Of a stretch of DNA of 64,000 nucleotides, positions 9,493 through 20,300 are shown piece by piece. Under the pieces are notes generated by a model. That model saw nothing but the letters and a program-made list of their open reading frames with translations. It had not been told where the DNA came from and ran no database searches. Each line of letters begins with the position of its first letter. Position 1 is the first letter of the stretch. A program made the position numbers and the translations under genes. The stretch is from Aradus depressus (Eukaryota > Arthropoda > Insecta > Hemiptera > Aradidae), in NCBI GenBank assembly GCA_963662175.1, contig OY759222.1, positions 5,438,713-5,502,712 of the forward strand, in the 5' to 3' direction.

Positions 9493-12041
9493 TTGTCATG
9501 AATCGGATTGTCATGAATTTCACATGTAGTAGTAGTAGTAACTATATATTCGCTGTGGGGTTCACTGTTGCAAGACATTTACTAGCTGTGATGTCCAGCG
9601 TTCCTAATATCATACTAGCTGTGGGGTCCGCTGTTGCAAGGCACTTACTAGCTGTAGTGCTCAGCCCCAGCGTTCCTAACTATGTACTGGCTGTGGGGTT
9701 CGCTGTTGCAAGGCACCTACAAGACATTTACTAGCTGCGATGCCCAGCGTTCCTAATTACGTACTAGCTGTGGGGTCTGCTGTTGCAAGGCGCTAGCAGT
9801 GTGGCCCAGCGTATTTAACTACGTAGGTACTAGCTGTGGGGTCCACCGTTGCAAAACTCATACTAGCTGTGATGCCCTGTGGTTCTAACTACATACTATC
9901 TGTGGGGTCCACAGTTGCAAGGCACCTACTACCTGTAGGGCCCAGCGTTCCTAAAAACGTACTAACTGTGGGGTCCGTCGTTGCAAAAGCATACTAGCTG
10001 TGATGCCCAGGGTTCCTAATATCGTACTAGCTGTGGGGTCCGTTGTTGCAAGGCATTTACTAGCTGTAGTGCCCAGCGTTCCTAACTATGTACTAGCTGT
10101 GAAGTTCGCTGTTGCAAAGCACTTACTAACTGTAATGCCCAGCGTATTTAACTACGTACTAGCTGTGGGGTCCGCTGTTGCAAGGCAATAGCTGTGATGC
10201 CCAGCGTTCCTAACTTCGTACTAGCTGTGGGGTCCGCTGTTGCGAGGCACATACTAGCTGTGGTGACCAGCGTTCCTAACTACGTACTAGCTGTGGGGTC
10301 CGTTGTTGCAAGGCATTTACTAGCTGTAGTGCCCAGCGTTCCTAACTATGTACTAGCTGTGAAGTTCGCTGTTGCAAAGCACTTACTAACTGTAATGCCC
10401 AGCGTATTTAACGACATACTAGCTGTGGGGTCCGCTGTTGCAAGGCGCTAGCAGTGTGGCCCAGCGTATTTAACTACGTAGGTACTAGCTGTGGGGTCCA
10501 CCGTTGCAAAACTCATACTAGCTGTGATGCCCTGTGGTTCTAACTACATACTATCTGTGGGGTCCGCAGTTGCAATGCACCTACTACCTGTAGGGCCCAG
10601 CGTTCCTAAAAACGTACTAACTGTGGGGTCCGTCGCTGCAAAAGCATACTAGCTGTGATGCCCAGGGTTCCTAATATCGTACTAGCTGTGGGGTCCGTTG
10701 TTGCAAGGCAATAGCTGTGATGCCCAGCGTTCCTAACTTCGTACTAGCTGTGGGGTCCGCTGTTGCGAGGCACATACTAGCTGTGGTGACCAGCGTTCCT
10801 AACTACGTACTAGCTGTGGGGTCCGTTGTTGCAAGGCATTTACTAGCTGTAGTGCCCAGCGTTCCTAACTTCGTACTAGCTGTGGGGTCCGCTGTTGCGA
10901 GGCACATACTAGCTGTGGTGACCAGCGTTCCTAACTACGTACTAGCTGTGGGGTCCGTTGTTGCAAGGCATTTACTAGCTGTAGTGCCCAGCGTTCCTAA
11001 CTATGTACTAGCTGTGAAGTTCGCTGTTGCAAAGCACTTACTAACTGTAATGCCCAGCGTATTTAACGACATACTAGCTGTGGGGTCCGCTGTTGCAAGG
11101 CGCTAGCAGTGTGGCCCAGCGTATTTAACTACGTAGGTACTAGCTGTGGGGTCCACCGTTGCAAAACTCATACTAGCTGTGATGCCCTGTGGTTCTAACT
11201 ACATACTATCTGTGGGGTCCGTAGTTGCAATGCACCTACTACCTGTAGGGCCCAGCGTTCCTAAAAACGTACTAGCTGTGGGGTCCGTCGTTGCAAAAGC
11301 ATACTAGCTGTGATGCCCAGGGTTCCTAATATCGTACTAGCTGTGGGGTCCGTTGTTGCAAGGCATTTACTAGCTGTAGTGCCCAGCGTTCCTAACTATG
11401 TACTAGCTGTGAAGTTCGCTGTTGCAAAGCATTTACTAACTGTAATGCCCAGCGTATTTAACTACGTACTAGCTGTGGGGTCCGCTGTAGCAAGGCACTT
11501 AATAGCTGTGATGCCCAGCGTTCCTAACTTCGTACTAGCTGTGGGGTCCGCTGTTGCGAGGCACATACTAGCTGTGGTGACCAGCGTTCCTAACTACGTA
11601 CTAGCTGTGGGGTCCGTTGTTGCAAGGCATTTACTAGCTGTAGTGCCCAGCGTTCCTAACTATGTACTAGCTGTGAAGTTCGCTGTTGCAAAGCACTTAC
11701 TAACTGTAATGCCCAGCGTATTTAACTACATACTAGCTGTGGGGTCCGCTGTTGCAAGGCACTTAATAGCTGTGGTGACCAGCGTTCCTAACTACATACT
11801 AGCTGTTGGGTCCGCCGTCGCAAGGCACATACTAGCTATGATGCCCAGCATTCCCAACTACGTACTAGCTGTGGTCACAAACGTTCTTAAGTACGCACTG
11901 ACTATGACGTCCAGCGATGCTAAGTATTTACTAGGTGTGGCTTCCGCCGTTGAAAGGCGCATACTAGCTGTGGTGCCCAGGAGTCCTAAAAACTTACTAG
12001 CGTTACAACAGCTGAAGGACTATAAGCCTTATTCCGTATGA
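9493..12041 (+). repeat. 66-bp minisatellite, expanded, with 22-residue repeat ORFs
   Basis: The minisatellite of unit A is here expanded to about 2.5 kb. A higher-order block ending GCAAGGCGCTAGCAGTGTGG is repeated (about 9789, 10440, 11099), so amplification acted on multimers as well as on the 66-bp unit. Frames stay open over long runs: 9408-9734, 10194-10451, 10717-11106 and 11310-12041 (243 codons). The last one shares the diverged C-terminal tail of the unit A ORF. Stops occur where the higher-order block joins. Function unknown. Confidence 0.8.
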
Positions 12042-12119
12042 ATAATTGAAAATTATAACATCATGAATGTACTGTCGAGGAACTGAATAGCGTTATAGAA
12101 GATATTGGGCAAAAATCAA

Positions 12120-12153
12120 AGTTCCCCGGGCAACGCCGGGTATTACTGCTAGT
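12120..12153 (+). other. Helentron-like 3' terminal hairpin (unit B)
   Basis: The hairpin CCCGGGCAACGCCGGG is followed by TATTACTGCTAGT. Unlike unit A it is followed by AT-rich unique DNA, so it marks the right end of the first array. Confidence 0.75.
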
Positions 12154-13220
12154 AATAAATAATAGCCAAAATCAGAACTACCTAAAAAAAGTTAATTGTT
12201 ACTTCCCCAGACAAAAGACTGAATCATATTGCAAATTAAGTAATGCAGCACGTGGCAGAACTGGCTTTACACATGAAAGGGATCTTTTCAGTAGAGAGCC
12301 ATCTGCACTGGTTGTAGCAGCAAACAAAGAGCAACAAAGGGTTGCAGAGAGTTGCGAAACTAAACTGGAAAGGACCCCTTAGGGAGTGGCATACGTCCCT
12401 CAGAGCTTTACTGGAGCGAAAATTGCAAAATTATGTATAGGAGTGATTTTTGAAAATGTGAGAGCCAATAATTTCTAAACTTCACACAAATATAGTGTGC
12501 TAAAAAAGAGAAGTTTAAGTGTTAATCTTAAATAAATGATAAATAAATAAAAATATAAATAATTAATAAAAATGAAATAATAATTAAATAAACAAACAAT
12601 TTATCAAAAATGTTGCCATCTTGTTTTCTAAATTTTGTAAAAATATAAATCTAATCCAAATGTTTTCAAATTATCCTATTTGGCCAACAGGGAACGGGGC
12701 CAAAATGAATAGAATAGAATTTACGAAAACAAATAGTTTGGGTTTATTGTTTTTAAATCATCTACATTATAAAATAAAAAAACTTTACTAAATACAAACA
12801 AAAATCAAAAGAAAAATCTTAAAAACTGAATTTTTAACACTAATTCAATTTTTTTTTGTTTTATATTTTTGGCCATTCTTTAAATTTAAGTTATATATTT
12901 CTGGGCATATATCCTGTACATATAAACAAACAACAGTACCTTCTTTTTGGATCAATTTCACCGTCAATTCACTTTTATTTAGTTCATTACAACTTAAGCC
13001 TAAACACCACTGTCCATCTTCACTCAGCCCGTCTTCATTGAACCCAGGCCTCGACTCGTCTCTCCACACATAAAAAACAGCTGATGGCTGTGTATTTTTT
13101 ACTCATTTGTTTTAAAAGAAATTTGCTTTTTATAGAAAAATAAATATAATTAATTTTTTTTATATTAGTAATTTAATCATTTTAATGTGTGTATTTTTTT
13201 TTTTATACATCACAATACAG
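12154..13220. other. AT-rich intronic DNA, no clear gene
   Basis: This lies inside the transporter's long downstream intron if the gene continues left of the window. A minus-strand open frame (13069-12845, 74 codons, SRPGFNEDGLSEDG, GTVVCLYVQDICPEIY) has non-repetitive composition but no convincing splice sites or recognised family. It may be a retroelement 3' remnant. The rest is simple AT-rich sequence. Confidence 0.4.
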
Positions 13221-13716
13221 CCTCTACTTCCCAAACTATATGGGATATGAGGGAATTTATGTAGTTGGTCAGAAATTCGATGCCGAGTTTTCAACGGAAT
13301 TTCATATTTTCCAACCTCCTAATTTAAAAAATTAAATAAAAACATGTCTGTCTATCTGTCTGCTTGTTTGTCTGTGAACACGAAAAGGGGAAACCAGAGA
13401 GGAAGCTTAACACAGGAAGTATCAGAACTAACTTCTTATAACTGCCGTTGTAAAGAATGTATTGATATGAAACTCTATCAACTTTTTGGGAAATCGGTTG
13501 ACGGAAACGGCGGATCAGAAGGGGGCTGATCTCAAAAACCCCGATGACTGCAGATATAATGAATGTATAGACACAAAATTTAATATGAGTATGCAAAATC
13601 CACTATATAAATAGTCAAATATTGAGTGTTAGCTCAAACGCCCGATTAAAAAAGCGCAAACAGAATTGATTAATTCGTACTGGGGAAGTACATAGCCGGT
13701 GAATCACCGACGACTT
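13215..13716 (+). mobile_element. Dispersed 'GGGGAAG' repeat with terminal hairpin
   Basis: The left end has CTTCCCAAACTATATGGG and the phrases ATTCGATGCCGAGTTTTC and GTCTGTGAACACG. The right end is GGGGAAGTACATAGCCGGTG followed by AATCACCGACGAC, a short hairpin. The same ordered phrases recur at many places in the window in both orientations. Subterminal CTTCCCC/GGGGAAG and a 3' hairpin suggest a second Helentron-like or other non-autonomous family. No transposase frame is present. Confidence 0.6.
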
Positions 13717-14169
13717 TTAGCCCCCTAATCTGATTAGATTGACTCACAGTTGAGCTATCATGGAAGGAATAAGAGCATTGGATGCTCAGGTCCCTAGGTG
13801 TATACAATAGCCATCCCAACACATCTACATCTATCTATGGTTGAATTATTATCGTTTCTGCTAGAAGCCAATTTACCAACGTTGCTGACTTTAAGTCTTC
13901 TTAGGAAAATATATGGAATTGGTGTATAAAACCCACCTATATTCTGTATTTCTACCTCGTCCATTTTAGTTAGAACTAACCAAAATATTTTTTTTATCAT
14001 TAGTTATAGTTGATTATCATCGTATTATATGGGGGTAACAACAAACTTCGAGCACGCCGTCCTTCGAGGGGTTCTCAATTGAATGTCTATTCTGAGCGTG
14101 TGCACTTTAAAGACCACTTCCCTAATTAAACCTGGTTAGACAAAATTTAGGACACTCATAGTTAAGAAG

Positions 14170-14400
14170 AGAAGGGATAACAGCATTGGTTGGTCAGGTT
14201 CCCCAGTGTAACACCTGCCACCCTCTATCTGCTATATTACTAGGTTACTAACTAACGCCAAGTAACTAACGCAGTAACTGCGGGTAACCCCAGTGTAAAC
14301 ACTTGCTCCCTCTATCTGCTATATCAAGTACTATAAGTTACTAACTAATGCGAAGTAACTAACCCAGTAACTGCGAGTAACCATCTACTCAGAAGTGGTG
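14170..14400. repeat. Two-copy tandem duplication of about 110 bp
   Basis: The phrases CCCCAGTGTAA, CCCTCTATCTGCTATAT, GTTACTAACTAA and GCAGTAACTGCG each occur twice in the same order. It is a local tandem duplication in intronic DNA. Confidence 0.7.
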
Positions 14401-14461
14401 TAACTACATATGGAAATTTCCGAATGCCATTTGTTTACCATTTAAATAAGTAGAGTTAGTT

Positions 14462-14781
14462 ATTATGACTCATGCCCGGGCTTTAGCGACGTCATATTGC
14501 CTACTACCAGAGCGCTCTTTCGTCACTCTGGTGGACATGAGCCCGACTTTACAATGGGAGTCCTAAATTTTGCTTACCCTAAATTTTTATTCACCTGAGA
14601 TAGGTGTCTTTAATACCTGACATTGTACAGGCTCGGGACCATCGCTTAACATCCTGAGGATGGCGTGCTTACGTTTATTTTACCTCCTAGATAAAATAAA
14701 CTAAGGGCCTCGGTCGGGTTTCGAACTTGCGATCTTGAGCTCAGTAAGCAAACACGAATACCACTGAGCTACCAGCGCCTC
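14462..14781 (-). mobile_element. tRNA-derived SINE
   Basis: Full-length copy in reverse orientation. It runs from the tail (TATTATGACTCATGCCCGGG) through the internal hairpin (ACCAGAGCGCTCTTTCGTC) to the tRNA-like head at 14700-14781, which has a B-box-like GGGTTTCGAACTTG and an A-box-like ACTGAGCTACCAGCGCC in reverse complement. The tRNA head points to RNA polymerase III transcription. Several substitutions mark it as older than the copy at 39550. Confidence 0.8.
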
Positions 14782-14879
14782 TTAAATAAGTAGATTTTAT
14801 AATTTCATATAAAAATTAAATAAATTTGAGGATTTAAAATTCGTGTCATTTACCCAGCCTCCTCACCAGAAATGTTTAT

Positions 14880-15055
14880 TTCAGGTGCCACACGACCTAG
14901 ATTATGAGGGTACCGAGTTCTGAGTTTCGTATCGTGCTACTGAGGTCATGACCGCGGTTTCTGAAACCCGGCTAAGGAGCACGCCTTCCTTGGGATGGGA
15001 CATTAAGGGATGGACCCGAGCCTGTGCAATGTCAGCAACTCGTTATAGACTAGTT
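14880..15055 (+). mobile_element. Diverged SINE fragment
   Basis: It contains GGTTTCTGAAACCCGGCTAAGG, GCACGCC, GGGATGGGACATTAAGGGATG and CGAGCCTGTGCAATGTCAG, which are SINE body phrases in plus orientation. The head is degraded and the tail absent. Confidence 0.55.
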
Positions 15056-15185
15056 GACTAAATAAGTACGCAACATTGACTACCTTTTTCATCATTGCGA
15101 TATCTCAAGCTAGTTCAAAATAAAAGAGCCCAAATCGAAATGTTCACTTCGAAAATAAACAACTAATGAATGTTCAAATACTCAC

Positions 15186-15311
15186 CGTTTAGCAGTTGAT
15201 ATATGCCGGCAGCAATGATCACAAAAAGTGCCAACAATTTTGCAAAAGTAAAAATATCTTGAACTTTTGTCGCCCATCCGACGTCCCAACAGTTGACGAA
15301 CGTCAGCACCA
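15186..15311 (-). CDS. SLC7 (LAT-type) amino acid transporter, exon 3
   Basis: On the minus strand a TATTTTCAG acceptor precedes the exon at 15311 and a GTGAGT donor follows it at 15185. With one base carried over from exon 2 it reads [16 protein letters not shown], then [20 protein letters not shown] and IYQLLN. In SLC7 light chains this is the segment spanning a transmembrane helix and the conserved VQD-F--AKLLAL motif before the following helix. It ends with one base of the next codon, so at least one more exon must lie beyond 1. No downstream exon was found in 1-15185. The protein would sit in the plasma membrane with an SLC3 heavy chain. Confidence 0.9.
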
Positions 15312-15560
15312 CTGAAAATATAAATCATCAATTGATTGTTATCTATTGTTATCTATTGTTATCTTGAACTTTTGTCGCCCATCCGACGTCCCAACAGTTG
15401 ACGAACGTCAGCACCACTGAAAATATAAATCATCAATTGATTGTTATCTATTGTTATCTATTGTTATCTTGAACTTTTGTCGCCCATCCGACGTCCCAAC
15501 AGTTGACGAACGTCAGCACCACTGAAAATATAAATCATCAATTAATTGTTATCTATTCAT
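15312..15560 (-). repeat. Two partial tandem copies of exon 3 with their splice acceptors
   Basis: A 105-bp unit is repeated: GAACTTTTGTCGCCC begins at 15261, 15366 and 15471. Each extra copy holds the first ~50 bases of exon 3, the CAG acceptor (at about 15417 and 15522) and the upstream intron, with three ATTGTTATCT decamers at the junction. Use of either extra acceptor would give a short exon reading into a stop soon after WATKVQDNNR, so they are decoys or inert. The copies are almost identical, so the event is recent. Confidence 0.9.
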
Positions 15561-15727
15561 AGCTCACAACTGCACTTTCATTGTCCGAAAGTTTTGGGAA
15601 AATATAACAAATATACAAACAAGGTAATACGTATATAAAATGGTCCATAATGGTCCATGAACTTCTGGTGGGGCTACGTTTCATCTACGAAACCCTTCAA
15701 TGTGTGATCAGATCAGACTTCTCTACA

Positions 15728-16045
15728 AAAATGTATTAGGAAGTTATGTAATCAGTTAAAAATGCGATGCGAAGTTTTCAACGGAATTCATGTTTTCCGT
15801 CCACCTGGATTCGAAAATTTTTAAAAAAAGTCTCTGTGTATGTGTGCGGGTCTATGAGCACGATAACTCCCGATAAAATGTATGAACACGAAATTTCATT
15901 TGTGTATCCAGAATCGTGTAAGGAAGACACCTATTGATTTTCAGCCAAATCGCCTGAAAGTAAGAGGGGAGGCTTAACACAAAATCTGTTATAACTGCCG
16001 ATGTAAAGAGTGTGTTGACATGAAATTTCAATTGACACAAAAATA
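15728..16045 (+). mobile_element. 'GGGGAAG' family fragment
   Basis: It shows the family's ordered phrases: GAAGTTATGTAATCAGT, GCGAAGTTTTCAACGG, GTATGTGTGCGGGTC, TATTGATTTTCAGCC, AGAGGGGAGGCTTAACAC and AACTGCCGATGTAAAG. The terminal hairpin is missing, so it is truncated at its 3' end. Confidence 0.6.
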
Positions 16046-16563
16046 AATAAATGAGCAATAGTAAACATTTATTATATATACATATACACGATATACACAT
16101 TATCGATTTTTTAGATTAAAATGTTTTTAAATTTATTTTATTGGGAATATTTCCAATCGGTAGGTAATAAAACCTTATGAAAACCTGACCTTTACTTATC
16201 AGTTCCCAAATTGTAGAAAAAATGTATGTATCTCATTGATAATGATTACCATAAAAAAAAAAATATTAAAAAAAAATAAAAATAAAATATTAAGAATTAA
16301 ATTCTCGAATTCGAAATCGAATTATTCATAATCAAATAAGTTTTCGCTCTTCCCCTAAACTCTGTTCCTCGTCGGCCGAATTTGGCTGAAATTCAATAAT
16401 AACTACGTTGAGAATTACTACGTTGCTTTGTTCGACATAACTCATTCATTTCATTGAGTACAGTGCGGGGAGAGAAACAGAGAGTGGGGAGGGGTCGATG
16501 AAAACTGACGTCATCACATCATTCAACCTCTCCCAGACCTTATGGCTCAGTGGCCGGCGCTCG

Positions 16564-17163
16564 CTCTAGAACCGCCTTTCCCAAAGTGGGCGATAACGCC
16601 CCCTTGTGGGCGCTGCAGCCCTAAAGGGGGGCGGTAAGAGACCCAGAAAAAAAATGTTGGCGTTGTTGTGTAGAGGCTTAGGGGGCGATTTGTAATTTCA
16701 TCTAGGTCCTTAGGTTAGGAGCCATCTAGTGGCTTATTTCGAACCTATCGATACGTGAATCGTGACAGGGAAAAATGTAGGTAATCATCCTACACATTAG
16801 TTTTTATATTAGAATCTATTATGTTTGTTTTATTTTGAATAAAAGATACTCGGTCTGAATACTATAAAGTTGGGTTTCAATAATCATTCTCATTGGCAGG
16901 TGTAGCCCGTAAGAGTTAACTTGAGACCTGAGCGCCGTTGAGTACTACCTACTGCGCTCAGGTCTCAAGTTAACTCTTGCGGGTTATAGTAAAAGTCTCG
17001 TTTAGAATGAATGTTTAATCTCCGCTAATATAGCTCACAATAATTAATTTAATTTGAAGTTATAGTGGTTTTTAAGTAGGTGAAAAATGGGGGGGCGCTA
17101 AAAAATAATTTATTCTCAAAGTGGGCAGTAGACAAAATAAGTTTGGGAACCTATGCTCTAGAA
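16564..17163. mobile_element. hAT-type MITE with 8-bp target duplication
   Basis: Direct repeats CTCTAGAA at 16564-16571 and 17156-17163 flank a 584-bp insert. The insert starts CCGCCTTTCCCAAAGTGG and ends AAGTTTGGGAACCTATG, giving short imperfect inverted ends of the CAnnGnTTCCCAAA type common in hAT elements; 8-bp duplications are the hAT hallmark. There is no transposase. It contains a GC-rich TIR-proximal stretch (GGGCGATAACGCCCCC) and a long internal hairpin at 16906-16983. Confidence 0.8.
16906..16983. other. 30-bp inverted repeat (hairpin) inside the hAT-type MITE
   Basis: The left arm 16906-16935 (CCCGTAAGAG...TGAGCGC) pairs with the right arm 16954-16983 with a single mismatch that can form G-T; the loop is 18 bases. 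It is far longer than expected by chance. Confidence 0.9.
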
Positions 17164-17479
17164 CATGAAAGTACCAGTTAGAAAGCCCATTCCTATATTG
17201 TCAAGGACACGAATTAGCAAAAATCCTAACCGAATTTCATTTCAGTTACAGATTCATTGCCAGCGGATTGCAATACTCCTTGAATTCGCCTAATCTAGTC
17301 ACTGTCAATGATTTTTTTTTTGAAACCTTCAAATTTAACGAGCAATCATTAATGACATTTTTTTATTTTATTTTTTTTTTTCGAAAGGATAATATTAAAG
17401 AACCTTGACTTGATTTGAGGGAAAAAATGAAATAGTTAACTAATATGAGTAGTAATCTGTTATTTACAGTTAAATACTG

Positions 17480-18590
17480 GAGAGTTATTTCTACTTCTCC
17501 GGCCAGCATTTCTGGACATTTCAGAAAACCAGTCCTCGTAGAACCTGGGCCTCCATGACTGTCCTCCGCCATTCTTCTCTATTTTCAGTCAGCCGTCTTT
17601 AACTTCTCACACCGATCGACCTGAGGTCGTCCTCCTGCCAACGAAAGCGGCGTCTCCCTCTTCTGTATTCTCAGTCTGCCGTCTTTATCTTCTCACACCC
17701 ATCCTCCTGAGGTCGTCCACCTGCCAATGAAAGCGGGGTCTCTCTCTTCTGTATTCTCAGTCTGCCGTCTTCATCCTCCTGAGGTCGTCCACCTGCCAAT
17801 GAAAGCGGGGTCTCTCCCTTCTGTATTCTCAGTCTGCCGTCTTTATCTTCTCACACCCATCGACCTGAGGTCGTCCTTCTGCCAACGAAAGCGGCGTCTC
17901 TCTCTTCTGTATTCTCAGTCTGCCGTCTCCACCTTCTCACACCCATCCTCCTGAGGTCGTCCTCCTGCCAACGAAAGCGGCGTCTCCCTCTTCTGTATTC
18001 TCAGTCTGCCGTCTTTATCTTCTCACACCCATCCTCCTGAGGTCGTCCACCTGCCAATGAAAGCGGGGTCTCTCTCTTCTGTATTCTCAGTCTGCCGTCT
18101 TCATCCTCCTGAGGTCGTCCACCTGCCAATGAAAGCGGGGTCTCTCCCTTCTGTATTCTCAGTCTGCCGTCTTTATCTTCTCACACCCATCGACCTGAGG
18201 TCGTCCTCCTGCCAATGAAAGCGGGGTCTCTCCCTTCTGTATTCTCAGTCTGCCGTCTTTATCTTCTCACACCCATCGACCTGAGGTCGTCCTCCTGCCA
18301 ACGAAAGCGGCGTCTCCCTCTTCTGTATTCTCAGTCTGCCGTCTTTATCTTCTCACACCCATCGACCTGAGGTCGTCCTCCTGCCAATGAAAGCGGGATC
18401 TCCCTCTTCTTCTCTGATCACCCGGATGTCCCTCCAGTATTCTTCTCTGTCTGGCTCCATCCTCTGTGAATGTCCCAGCCTAGCAGGAACCCACGCTTCA
18501 AGAAGGCCACTAGGTCCGGGCTCTTGTACAGGTCCCTCAGCTCTCTATTGGGCCTTAGCCTTATCCTCCATTATCCTCAGATGACATGAA
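17480..18590 (-). pseudogene. RTE-like LINE C-terminal remnant with an 86-bp minisatellite
   Basis: Read on the minus strand, 18590-18440 gives ELRDLYKSPDLVAFLKRG. Then, after the minisatellite, 17660-17510 gives RFRWQEDDLRSIGVR and TENREEWRRTVMEAQ. These match in order the C-terminal pattern of RTE-type LINE polyproteins ('...YxxPDIVxxIK...GRPxxRWxDDxxxxG...A-DRxxWRxxxxEA'). Stops and frameshifts break it. Between the two parts the R-W-DD segment has expanded into a minisatellite (17590-18400) with a period of about 86 bp and a 72-bp variant; TCTCAGTCTGCCGTC recurs at 17671, 17757, 17829 and 17914. Confidence 0.65.
17590..18400. repeat. 86-bp minisatellite derived from LINE coding sequence
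   Basis: About nine copies of a unit containing CTGAGGTCGTCCTCCTGCC, GAAAGCGG and TTCTGTATTCTCAGTC. Units alternate CGACCTGAGG with CTCCTGAGG and AATGAAAGCGGGG with AACGAAAGCGGCG, so multimers were copied. One variant lacks 14 bases. Plus-strand frames across it are accidental. Confidence 0.9.
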
Positions 18591-18600
18591 CATTTCAGAA

Positions 18601-19329
18601 AAAAACAAAAAAAAACGCAATTTTTTAGCTCCAATGGTTCGTTTAGGTACTCTAAACACAGACAGACTGACAGCTTCATATAAGGATTCCGTTTTTCTAT
18701 TTTTTAACATACGGAACCCTAATAAATAATTATTCATTATGCCATAAAAATATTTTTACTCTAGTAATCTAATGCAACAGTGACGAAAATGCAAACGGGT
18801 ATACTTCATGCGCAGCAAAGCCAGTGCGCACCCGAGCTAAGCTAAGTTGTGAAGGGGATAGGTGAGTTTCTCCGTAGAGGGATTGTAACTGGCTCTAGCA
18901 CTGATGGCGCCTTTACTTCATTGTCGTGGTATGTTACTTATGCCACCAGAGGTTATAAGCTGTTCTAGCTTTATTGTGACAATTCATTCCGAATTATTGT
19001 CAATATTTTTTAACCAATAAGTGAGCCGTAAAACAATTTAATATTTACAAAATTACTCTAGATTTTCTAATTGTGTTTATACTGTAATTAAACGACTATC
19101 GTAAGTATTGACAAAAAATTAATTGTATCAAATTAATTATAAATTAATAAATCTTCGATTTCGAGAAATATTCGTATTTAACAGAACACAAAATTATACA
19201 ACGTGATTCAGGATATAAATATCTGAATATACAGGGTGTATATGACATAGGTTAATTAAATTTATTTATATATATATATATAATTTTTAAGTTACCAAGC
19301 CGATTGTATCAATTTTACCAAAAAAATAA
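18601..19329. other. AT-rich intronic DNA
   Basis: No gene or clear element is seen. It includes a short (TA)n tract near 19263-19282. Confidence 0.4.
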
Positions 19330-19785
19330 TTGATCAAACAAAATATAGATAGAATGAATGTTTCGATATGAAATTGTATATGTGTGACCTGAACTCTATG
19401 AGGACAACATGTATCAATTTTCAGTCAAATCGGCCGAAGGAAAGAAGGGGTTTAGAGGACAGGTGTAACTCAAAAACTTTTATTGTAATGAATGTATCGA
19501 CACAAAATTTCATATGTATTTGAAGTCAAAACCCAATGAGGACATAACCTGTCAAATTTCAGCGATATCGGCTGAGATGAAGAGGGGGTTTACGGGAGGG
19601 GACTCAATTCAGAAAGTCTAATAAGTGCTGATGTAATGAATGTATCGATACAACATTTAGTATGATTTAGGAGCCCTTTGTAAGATCGACTGGGTTTGGA
19701 GATAACAAGAGCAAAACATTAATTAATTATTTCGTTCTGGGGAAGTACACTCCCAGTGATTCACCGACGAAGTTTTTTATTTGAG
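19330..19785 (+). mobile_element. 'GGGGAAG' family copy, 3' complete
   Basis: It contains two tandem rounds of TCAGTCAAATCGGCCGAAGG/TCAGCGATATCGGC and GTAATGAATGTATCGA, then ends with GGGGAAGTACACTCCCAGTG and ATTCACCGACGAAG. The hairpin end is partly decayed. Confidence 0.6.
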
Positions 19786-19806
19786 TTAACTAAATGACCA
19801 GTGAAA

Positions 19807-19820
19807 TAATTGAACTTATA
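19807..19820. repeat. Left target-site duplication of the older LINE
   Basis: TAATTGAACTTATA here is repeated exactly at 24794-24807. The pair brackets the whole nested block, showing that everything between arrived on top of one insertion. Confidence 0.85.
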
Positions 19821-20209
19821 TATGAGGAGTTTGGAGCCAGAGCGGACCAACCCACAATTTTTCGGAAAATTGAGTTATTACCATCCTGATGTTGGCATAG
19901 GTTCCCTTTTTCAAAACCAGTGTGGATCACTTAGTTTCTTCCCTTCAGTGATAGATAGCAGCACTTTAAGTTTAGTCCACAAGTATTTTGTGCATATATT
20001 TTCAAAGTCACAATGGATCATACGGCCTTCAAAAACTTTATAGAACACAAAAAGGGATCACTCATCAAATACTATTCTAAAATTTCAAATATAAATAAAT
20101 ATTTGGGGCCCATTTATGGAGATAAACAAAACGTACTCAATTTTCAATATCCATTTTCTACCTGTTCAGTTTCAACCAGTTGGTCCGCTCTGGCTCCAAA
20201 CTCCTCATA
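19821..20209. mobile_element. 389-bp TIR-MITE with TA target duplication
   Basis: Perfect 31-bp inverted repeats (19821-19851 and 20179-20209, outermost bases TATGAGGAGTTTGGAG) bound the element. TA dinucleotides flank it at 19819-19820 and 20210-20211, consistent with the Tc1/mariner superfamily. The interior has two short open frames (QFFGKLSYYHPDVG; MDHTAFKNFIEHKKG) without recognised function. It sits exactly at the 3' tail of the older LINE, having used the TA in the tail/target junction. Confidence 0.8.
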
Positions 20210-20300
20210 TAATAATAATAATAATAATTTTTATTGTTTAAAGGAATCACCCCTACACAATGGAGTCAGTGACCATTAGTTTTACAATATTAACATAATA
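20210..20300 (-). mobile_element. 3' end and (TTA)n tail of the older LINE
   Basis: On the minus strand this reads GGTGATTCC, TTTAAACAATAAAAATTA, then a (TTA)n tail: an AATAAA signal followed by the tail type also found in the younger LINE. Its upstream half lies at 24088-24793; the young LINE separates them. Confidence 0.7.

Larger units (their letters stand above)
6276..12153 (+). mobile_element. Helentron-like non-autonomous element, unit B
   Basis: Its 5' end at 6276 is the copy of 688 at offset 5588, and it closes with the hairpin CCCGGGCAACGCCGGGTA and terminal ACTGCTAGT at 12153. It is larger than unit A because the 142-bp and 66-bp arrays are longer and because a 1.06-kb R1-clade LINE is inserted at 7682-8740. 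It lies in the same orientation as unit A, so the two are head to tail with the 441-bp satellite between them. No Rep or helicase coding is visible. Confidence 0.7.

Noticed and set aside
2642..12041. CRISPR-like array of 66-bp repeats
   Set aside because: There are no unique spacers between repeats; units are directly adjacent and vary by substitution, and the context is eukaryotic.
12845..13069. Downstream transporter exon on the minus strand
   Set aside because: Composition is gene-like but the residues do not match the SLC7 segment expected after IYQLLN and the phase does not fit; left unassigned.
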